Shown: in pieces, positions 23,071-31,553 of the stretch
Position numbering within the stretch: the stretch's first letter is position 1
How the letters are laid out: each line of letters opens with the position of its first letter
NCBI GenBank assembly: GCA_037176905.1
Contig: JBBBWG010002059.1
Location: 1-31,553, forward strand
Source: Azolla pinnata
Lineage: Eukaryota; Streptophyta; Polypodiopsida; Salviniales; Salviniaceae
Reading direction: 5' to 3'
Length of the DNA: 31,553 nt
Made by a program: the position numbers and the translations under genes
Notes under the pieces: generated by a model
What the model was told of the DNA's origin: nothing
Database searches by the model: none
The model's input: the letters and a program-made list of their open reading frames with translations, nothing else

Positions 23071-25336
23071 ATGACTTTTATTAAGGCATTACTCCAGTCC
23101 ATGTAATTCCCAGTGCCGCTCGAAAATCTCATAACCGAAGAACACCATGCATATTAATAATACACTATTAAGCTTATGAAAAGTAATCATTTAATTAACC
23201 GAGTCTTGTAGGTCAGGGCCTGCACAACATAAATTACTACAGTGGTGGATCATCAGCGAGAAATAGTTATATAAAAGAGAGGAGCGGAATTATATCGTTG
23301 ACGATCCGTACTCATCCACAGAATTCGATGTGATTTGAACAGATAATCCTCAACTTGATGCAATATATAATGATAGCCCAGATTAATATCAACAGCTGCA
23401 ATATTATTGGATTAGGCATTGATTGATATATAGGTAATTAGATAGCCACGTGATTAAATAAGTCTAATTCACTAGTCAGGTGGCTCAAATTAGTGAAAGG
23501 CCCACTGATTCTTCAAACAAAATATGTTGCGTACAATTACTGGATTTTAGACTTTAGAAATGGTTCCCTCCTCTAATGGTCGATGCACCTGATTGCTTGA
23601 GAAGCCAATAATTTCTACGAACCATATTCTGCGAGTAAATGTCGACGAAGATGATGACGAGACCTATGAAAAATTAGCACCGGATGATATTGGTGATATA
23701 ACGCCTTATAATATTAATGTATATTCTGTCACTAGCAGTACTAAATATACAAATTAATGCTCTCTGTAATTGTGTATATCTACAATTAGTAGTTCCGGAA
23801 GAAAATTAGCATAGTACAGACATGAGCTATGGAGCAAGAAACAACATATGAATCTCTTATATTATCAATATTTTCCGCCACGTGATATATAATTTATACG
23901 CCTAAAAGCCTTCAAATTTTCCAGCTACAAAATATTGATGCCCAGTAAGTTAGAAATCACAAATCAGTCCCGTGATATAAAAAACACAAAAATAGAATTC
24001 AAAATTACGGTATCTATACTCATTAATTGCCTCTAATTTCATGGTTATTCTTATAATTATGTCTCAGCTACCAGCTAGCTAGATCAAATAATGCAGACTA
24101 TGTTTACAGGAAACTCTAAATTATTCGAGCACTTGCAAGAATTAATTGATATATGTATAAATTACGTTTACTTCACTTACAGTTTCCCATGATTATTCTC
24201 TATTGTCGTAGTCGATAAGTTCAAAGAGATTGAGTATGAGGGAGAAAAGAAAGCAGAGAGGAGAAAAGGAAAGCTGTTTTTTGTGGTATTCCGACTTTTG
24301 CAGATGCGACTAAACGCATCAAACATAACGCCTTCAATATATCTATATTTATACACATACACACACATAAATTATTACTATTATATTACTCCCAAGTATA
24401 ATTTGTATATTATACTGGATCACTAATTTTGCGTTTCCTATGTACTACAGTCTTTTTATTCTGATCATCTTATAACGAATTGATCTGATCTTGTAACTGT
24501 TTATTGATCTCATGGCGGCTTATATATATGTACATCTTCCAGTAGTCCAATTAATACCATCAAGATTAATCATTCTGGACGCCCTTTTCTTTCTTCCGGC
24601 ATTGACAATCTAGAGTGATCCAATTATATACATACAGATCACTTGTCAGATGTGTATGGAAGCAATACGGACGGATTCATGCATGTAATGCGTGTATGGC
24701 GCGATGCTCATGATATGTGTAACCATAATAATAACATAAATTATAATCACAATATTAAGAATGCGAACATATGAGACTGTTATGCATAATTAGGGGTTGT
24801 AGATTAATATACATCAATTGTTTTGAGGAAATTATGTACACCGGCCACCAAGATTAATGCGTACCGAGCTTGCAATTAGCATTATAAGGTCGTTAATCGG
24901 ATTAAGAACATTATAAGTTCATACATACTTAGGTCTCAAACATATAAATTACAAACTTGGACGACGTACCTGCAATCCAAAAAAGCTAGACGATCTTGAA
25001 ATATTGCGGCCGCATACACTCAGATCACTTATATATAAACCCCCAGCTAATGGTTGAAGTATCCAATGCATATAAAATGTGGCGGCATGGACAAAATAAT
25101 TAATTGTGTGATGATCATTATAATGGAGCGGTTGATCATATAATTTAAGCAAGAGGCTGGCCGCGCCACTGGCCATGGTAAAATATAACATTAATGTATC
25201 CATAGAATATCGCTTCATGAGAGTAGCTGATATCAATTAGGAGAAGGAATCAGGTTTAACCTGCATCGTTAGTACGTATAATTATTCGAAGAATTAATTA
25301 GCACTAGATACTTTGTTGAGAGAGATCAGATTACAG

Positions 25337-25373
25337 AGAGAGAGAGAGAGGAAGAGGGAGAGAGAAGAATTTA
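25337..25373. repeat. GA-rich microsatellite
   Basis: AGAGAGAGAGAG followed by GGAAGAGGGAGAGAGAAG. It lies just beyond the 3' side of the miR396-like inverted repeat when that is read on the - strand. Confidence 0.8.
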
Positions 25374-25415
25374 GATGTTTTACTAGGATCCATCCAGCAG
25401 CTAATTGAGAGGGAA

Positions 25416-26070
25416 TGGTTTGCATGTTTTCCCACAGCTTTCTTGAGCCTGGCACTCGTTTACTTCACAATCGCCGTCACAGACATCATCATCGGCTTGC
25501 AGCACTCAAATGCACAATCTACGACTATATATTGATATATATAATGAATTAGTTATACTAAGCATGTAATTATCAAGGCTCAGGTATTGTCATTATCGGT
25601 GGATATATTTGCCCAATATAGAATATTATATATACGTGGTATAAACTAACATGCAGCGTTTAATTGTAGTAATATATACCGGCTTCATCTGCATGAGTAT
25701 ACAAAGCATACGTAGAAATACAAATAATTGTGCTAATTCGAATATTGTTATTAGTATTACTAGTAGTACTACTGCCGATATTCGAGCATGAATATTGTGG
25801 TTAGGTTAATGCTGCAGCTGATATTGAGGTTAATGATTTGTGCTCATCAGGCCGGCAAAATATGGAAGTAGCCGGATATAATTGTAATAATAGTATGCAG
25901 GCTGTAGATCGGATTATAAGTCATGGGACTAATTAGTATCTAACTAATTACTGATCGGATGATGGTGATGATGATGATGCTGATGCTGATGCTGCTGCTG
26001 ATGATGATTATGGCGGCAACGAGGTACAAGTAGCACGTTCAAGAGAGTTGTGGAAAAATACGCAAAACCC
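25416..26070 (-). ncRNA. MIR396-like precursor: long inverted repeat with miR396-type arms
   Basis: miR396 silences growth-regulating-factor (GRF) transcripts in seed plants. On the - strand the 5' arm at 26055-26035 begins TTCCACAACTCTCTTGAAC. That matches the canonical miR396 (TTCCACAGCTTTCTTGAAC) except G8 to A and U11 to C. The 3' arm at 25448-25428 reads GCTCAAGAAAGC, then TGTGGGAAA, followed by ACATG. This equals Arabidopsis miR396b-3p as I remember it, including flanking bases. The arms pair at 14 of 17 core positions. Complementarity continues on the loop side for roughly 60 nt more (about 25449-25505 with 25985-26034), with small bulges. The remaining loop is about 480 nt, long for this family. 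Read on the + strand, the arms fit miR396 less well. It could be a diverged, functional or dead MIR396 paralogue; expression is unknown. Confidence 0.66.
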
Positions 26071-26847
26071 CCCGTAATTATCATCATACAGCGCTCCCGG
26101 CCAGCGATATTCAGCCGCCAAATTGTGTAACTGCGCCTACAATCATTAAATGCAGAAGAAGAACGTCGAGGAGGCGCTGCGGTATGATCACAACCTGCGA
26201 AATCAGTCTAAGAATTGAAGATTGATTTATTGTAAGGTGCTGCGGTTAATAGAGTCCATCTAATATCATTAGATGTATATTCTACAGGACGCGGGTATAA
26301 GTACTACTACAGCTAAACTAAGCTGATCATGAGGTAGGCTAATAGTATGGACTGATCATGGTCTAATTGCACATTGAATCGAAAGATTTGCAGCCATACA
26401 TGTATAGTTGCTGCAGATGAAAATCAGCAGAAAACTTAGGCGCTGTAGATTCAAAATGAACTAGATCAAGGCGAAGAATCACTAGTGGACATGAAAAAGA
26501 TGCCGTGCATGCTCATCAGCAGCAGATCGAGGAGGAGTATAGACGGATCAATTCATGCAGGGAATGGTCGATGGGGGAAGAAACCTCTCGCTCATCTCTC
26601 GGCTATATATAATAGATCTGAGTCGTGCAGATCGGATCATGAGGCGCATGAGATGCATGCATGCATGCATATTGCAGCTAGAACTAGTTAGTAAATGCAC
26701 TAGCAGGGAGATCATCATCCATCTGCAGATTCCATGATGAAGATGAAGAAGAGAGGCGCATCTAAATTTATAGTCGTTGATGATCTATACAAATATTGAC
26801 CCACTCTGACTACTACTATCACTCTCTCTGACTTGACTGATCAATGC

Positions 26848-26861
26848 ATTATATATATAAG
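26848..26861 (-). promoter_or_regulatory. Possible TATA box for the miR396-like transcript
   Basis: On the - strand TTATATATATAATG is followed by a mixed pyrimidine/AGAGAG stretch, a common plant core-promoter layout, about 780 nt upstream of the 5' arm. AT-rich motifs are frequent here, so this is only a candidate. Confidence 0.22.
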
Positions 26862-27433
26862 ATCCATAGAACGTAATATACGTGTTTGTGCAAGCATTCA
26901 AACGTTTGACAACGAATACGTTTATATATTCCAATACTCACTCTCTCTTATATAACAATATGTGATGACAGCGTGCGGCCATTAATTTTGAAAATTTAAT
27001 CTGCTCTAACTGTGAGATGATTTACCATCCACGTTTGATTGAAACATGCGCGAATGAAAACGCAAATGGTATACGTACGGTTAATTCTAGGCATATATCT
27101 ATGTATGTGGTCGGTCGCTATGTACTCTGTCTGCATGTACATACACGCACATTATTCATTCATTCACTCGTTCGTATATACATAATAAGAGCTCCAAACA
27201 ATATATATACGTAAAATTCATACGCCCTGCAACTTGCTGTGTAGCTGTGGTGTCTATTAATTCATTCGTTGAGACACTGATTAATATAGAAGATTGATTT
27301 GTGCTACTAATCTATATTATGCGCCGTCATGTACTGTTAATGTTGCGTCGATGATTCCAACGCGGGCTCCTAATCGTCTCTTCATCTCTACTAATTCTAG
27401 TATGATTCGACGTCGACGTCCAGCTTTAATGAT

Positions 27434-27524
27434 AATTTTCCTTCTTTGTTTGCAGGAATCAAGCTACGCATATTGTCTGTAATCTTCCTTCTTTGTTTGG
27501 AATCAAGCCACGCATATTGTCTGT
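27434..27524. repeat. Short tandem duplication, 47- and 44-bp copies
   Basis: Copy 1 (27434-27480) and copy 2 (27481-27524) share CCTTCTTTGTTTG, GAATCAAGC and ACGCATATTGTCTGT. Copy 1 has an extra CAG. They differ by two substitutions besides this. Confidence 0.9.
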
Positions 27525-27573
27525 ACATCATAGATCTGGCCTAGGAAAAACCCTAAAAGCTACTGCAGCTTAA

Positions 27574-27630
27574 AAGAAGAAGAAGAAGAAGAAGAAGAAG
27601 AAGAAGAAGGAAGAAGAAGAAGAAGACGAA
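27574..27630. repeat. GAA/AAG microsatellite
   Basis: Near-perfect AGA trinucleotide run, preceded by a single AAACCCTAAAAG-type motif at about 27548. No gene can be tied to it. Confidence 0.9.
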
Positions 27631-27639
27631 GTTGCAGGT

Positions 27640-30600
27640 GCAGGAGCGTCAGAGAGAGATCAGAGCTATTCTTTTGTTTTCTTTTTTTCTTCTTCTTTTT
27701 GTTTTTTATAACGCACTAGCGCATGAAACGCCCGGCCGGCGGCCAGCTTCCAAAAGCTTCCAGCTGCTGAATCATCCATATCTATTTGTTTTCTCTTGTT
27801 TTTACAAGACGGCATTCAATGAGCTTTTGTATATTGTCTGATATTTCTTCTTCTTCTTCTTCAACCGGCTGCATGCGATCGATCACTAGCGAAGCACAGT
27901 CAATTTAATTCACCGAATTCCGGCCTCCCCACCCCCAACAAATGCCCTCCTTTTCAATCTGGTATTCAATACGTTTATACACAATTACATATTACAGACG
28001 TGATCTGTCGATATATGACATATGTTATATATACACAACAGTATATGTTTGATAGAGATAATTTTGTCTACATGCATATTATTTAGTATATGCCATTTCT
28101 ATCATCATGACTTGCAGTAGGATCGTTTTTGGCATGATGATCTTCAGCTGGGCTGGGATCAATATATTATTGATCATACAATACATGTACTCTATAGATC
28201 TGTATAATATTGCAATATTGAAAATATCTGCAGAATTACTCGACGTTAATCTTTTGCTAGTTCTACTCCGGCTATAATATCACGTCCACCATATTGGCGT
28301 CCAATAATACTAAATTATAGGGCTACGAAAATATAATTGCTTCTAATTCCATGACTGCATAAGTCTTTCTGCTGGTTAATCTCGCTCCTCTTCACTTTGT
28401 ATAACTAGCTAGTTGTAACTTCTCAATTTTGTACAGTATGGTGCATACATTGAAAGATTCTGAAGATCGAATGATTATATGATCATCCTCGCCACAGGCC
28501 GCTGCAATATAATTACTTGCATTAAAATGCACAATTCACTGCCCTGCAATATATTGTTATATGACGCGGTACTTCTTTTTTTCCTTCGATTTTTTACATT
28601 GGACCATCTGCCCCCCCCACGGCAGCTTCATGATGAGCTCCATCACATCATTTGGACAACGTAATGATTCCATATTGCACGTTAGAATTCATTAATACAT
28701 ACGCATTCATTCCTTCACTTGCAGCAGCTGCTGCATCATCCAACTGATCCCCACAATATATATGTACTAGTATACTGCAACAGTACTCATGAGCTTATAT
28801 GCATGAATGTGGGTATGTATGTATATGTCTGTATCTATGTAGATCTGTTGAATGCGTGATATAAATTGTGTCCGTATGTTTGCTAGTGATCGCATCGATG
28901 CTGTAGCTGCCATTACACAGATGATATATATCACTCAACGTTAACAGTTAACGCTAACTGACATAATATATTACAGCTAGCGTGCATTTTGACTGCATAT
29001 TCTAGAATATCAGCTAGCTGGCGCTGGCTCGATCAGATACAAGCAATTGAAGCAGCTGGATCCCTGCAGCTAGAAGTAAACTTGAATGCATAATGATGAT
29101 CGTCCACAGATTGTACCCATGCAGATCAGACGGATTGCTCGTCAATTGCAGGAATGTTTGCACGGTCAATTTAATAGACAGTAGCTGATCGGTAAGTTCT
29201 GGAAACTAGCTCAGATACTAGCTGGCAGCTAGGTCAATATGGATGATTAGCTGGATCATAGAGCTCAGATCAAAGAGGATCATATTATACGTCTATAGCT
29301 TATAGCTAGTGGCGAATTCTTAAAATCTGGGGCTTAGATACTTTCATCATTAGTGTATCGATTTGGTTTTAGACTCAGCTTGCTTGAAGAGATAGTGTTA
29401 GCTTGTATAAATGTATAGAATTGGAGGATGATCATGATCAGCTCGGCGTTCGATACAAATTTTCTTGTGCAGCTGGTGAAGCTGCAACTAGCTGAGCTTT
29501 CCGGCGTACTACTATAATTAGCCAGTTTAATGTCAGGTATAGTATCATTGCAGCTAACCGCTTCGAATTATGAGGCGCTGATCATTCATGTCATGCAGAA
29601 TAATTGATCACGGATTCAACTTCAGTCATCGAGATTAGCATCAACTAACTATAGGCCGAGGAATGTTAACATTAACCTCCAAACCATTAAATTATTTGCA
29701 TTGGATGAGCATTGGCAAACTAGTGATCGTGTTTGAACGGATCCGCATCCAAATAATTAACGATAAAATCGCTGTTTAATTATTAACCGCTCCGGCCGTC
29801 TGGTGACCATCTCGTGATGATATTCACTAATCATGGGCGCTGGAGTTGTGGGTTAAATTACTCAACATCAATATTGTAGGCATACAAATTATATTTTGTG
29901 TGTGCTGCAATGAATTATCTCAGTAGCTGGATGTCAATGCAAATAAATATGTTGCGTAAGTAGTTGCCACAATTCCGATGGGCTATAGAAGTACTCTTAT
30001 ATAAATAGTAGCACTCCATGAGTCATGTACAGCTACTAGTGATAAGTTATAAATAATATATACACTGATTTGGACACTGTTGATAGGTACAATAACTGGT
30101 GCACTATTGCATGACATTGCACATGCAGTTTTAATTCCCCAAAATCTAAGTCTTGCAATGTTGTTACAATTTGGATAACGCTGGTAATATATATCAACGC
30201 GTGAGAATTCCTACCTGCATTAGAGCGTCCATACCACTAAATTAGCTCGTTATTCGATGCTTATAATCAAACATTAATACACGTACTCCTGAGCTCGCAT
30301 TAAATTACTTCGTAATTAGCAATCAAGATGATGAACGAAAGATTGCCAGAAATCGGTTCCTCCATAATATTGAACAGATAATAATTTTGCAGAACCATAC
30401 TCGAGTACTCTAGTGATCTCATATTGCAATAACTAATTATCATGTTGTGCTAACAAAATTGCTTGTTATATAATTACATCTATCAGTCGTATCGATCTCC
30501 TGCATATAAACTCTTCATGATAATATGGTCATGAATGGACGTTGGGCAAAATTACAACTTCTAATTCCTTGAACATGATATTGTCAATAGTGATACTAGA

Positions 30601-31500
30601 AGCTGGTTATATGATTACTAGAGGAGAGAGAGGAGAGAGAGGAATAATTCAATGGTTTTAGAGATTCTTCTTAATTATAAGATATTGATCAATAATCAGA
30701 TTAAAAGGCTGATCTGCAAATAATAACTAATGTCCTGGCTTATAAAATTTCGTGATATACTGGTCAAAATGTACTATGGTCGATGTCAAGCTGATCAAGC
30801 GGTTACAATCATAATCAAGCAGCTATCCGATGCTGGGTGCTGCATGTTGATGACTTAATATAGGAGGAGTACACAGCAGTCGTAGGTTAGTGCTGTTCTG
30901 CGTGGTGAATTAATCGAGGGTATTCCTCAAATGGGATGATCTGATCATTGCTACAAGGATTATATGTGGGCGTCGCGCCTATAGCAAAGGGAATTAGGCG
31001 ATCAAATCTGATGGTATACATAAATTCTAAGTACCTTATCGTAATAGATTTCCAAACGTATTTGAATGCTACCCTGTATCGGCGGCCCAATTGATTGCTG
31101 CGTCGATATTTACGTACTTGCAGTAAAACGCGAGCTAAGTACAATCCTCTGCAGGCAAGCTAGCTAGCTAACTAGCTACTGAAGCAGAATCTGAAATTAG
31201 TAGCTGGTTATAAAACTTGCATCAATACGACGGTTGCCGCTCCTTGTTCACTACTGATCAAACACGAAGTAATTTGGGAAAGGCATCCGACAGTGGTAGC
31301 ACTGACAATATCAGTGCCTAAAATCCAGCGCGCAAAGAAGAACATCCAGCTGTTGAATATATAGTGTACTACGGTATGATCGGTTGGGCGGGGCCGGAAC
31401 GTCTTTTCATGAAGAAAGAGAGAGATGGAAGCGTATTAGATGCAAGTTTTGACACGGAATTCAGGAGCTGGTTGCATCAGATCATGGGAAATATCGCTCA
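27640..31500. other. AT-rich gene-poor stretch
   Basis: About 3.9 kb with many GATC- and TAGCTAGC-type short palindromes, a GGAGAGAGA run at about 30620-30643 and a C8 homopolymer near 28611. The short open frames here (27632, 28479, and 30887 on the - strand) have no motif or splice partners. No tRNA, rRNA or known microRNA seen by eye. Confidence 0.45.
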
Positions 31501-31507
31501 CGATCAT

Positions 31508-31508
<1 letters not shown>

Positions 31509-31553
<45 letters not shown>
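31509..31553. repeat. CTA/TAC trinucleotide microsatellite at the window end
   Basis: An uninterrupted ACT/TAC run of at least 15 units extends to the window edge, so its full length is not visible. Confidence 0.95.

Larger units (their letters stand above)
20374..25400. other. AT-rich gene-poor stretch
   Basis: About 5 kb without a convincing protein gene. Trinucleotide and TA microsatellites lie at 20390-20410, 20778-20803 and 20935-20960. A 63-codon frame ending at 21206 follows a plausible acceptor (CTCTGCTAAAACAG before 21010) and might be a terminal exon, but no partner exon is evident. From about 21.7 kb the sequence is dominated by short AT palindromes with no long frame on either strand. 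Confidence 0.45.

Noticed and set aside
25427-26055. Reading the miR396-like inverted repeat on the + strand
   Set aside because: On + the arms differ from miR396 5p and 3p at about seven positions in total; on - they differ at about two. The - strand reading is favoured.
26035-26055. miR396 target site of a GRF gene (CGTTCAAGA on the + strand)
   Set aside because: No WRC-domain coding sequence surrounds it; the frame does not encode the RSRKPVE peptide, and the arm pairs with the 25428-25448 arm instead.
1-31553. CRISPR array, operon or prokaryotic features
   Set aside because: The genes are spliced and plant-type; the repeats are satellites and microsatellites without spacer structure.

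Overview
This is a window of plant nuclear DNA, most likely from a seed plant and probably an angiosperm. The evidence is spliced GT-AG genes, a plant-type SCAMP gene whose N-terminus carries paired NPF motifs, telomere-like CCCTAAA/TTTAGGG satellites and a miR396-type inverted repeat. I cannot place the species. Gene density is low, and the spacers are AT-rich and full of microsatellites and repeats.

Layout. 0-0.55 kb: a small two-exon gene on the + strand for a plant protein of about 116 aa with a basic, probably organelle-targeting N-terminus. 0.9-1.84 kb: a 460-bp tandem duplication. 2.49-8.74 kb: a complete or nearly complete SCAMP gene on the - strand, 13 coding exons and about 291 aa, with one GC-AG intron. 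8.7-10.4 kb: its upstream region. 10.4-15.4 kb: a repeat-rich block with two telomere-like satellite arrays in opposite orientation, decayed coding fragments, a pair of diverged dispersed repeats and a 100-N assembly gap flanked by an identical 77-bp sequence. 15.5-18.3 kb: a six-exon + strand gene of about 593 aa whose family I do not recognise. 18.4-31.5 kb: an AT-rich stretch with no convincing protein gene.

The most interesting object in that last stretch is a long inverted repeat at about 25.42-26.07 kb. Read on the - strand it is arranged like a MIR396 precursor. The 3' arm matches the miR396b-3p sequence as I remember it, but the 5' arm has a changed miR396 core and the loop is several hundred bases long.

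The genes look independent of one another: a secretory-pathway membrane protein, a small putative organelle protein, an unknown basic/serine-rich protein and a possible microRNA locus. Exon boundaries were set by hand from reading frame, splice-site dinucleotides and phase agreement. None has been checked against transcripts.
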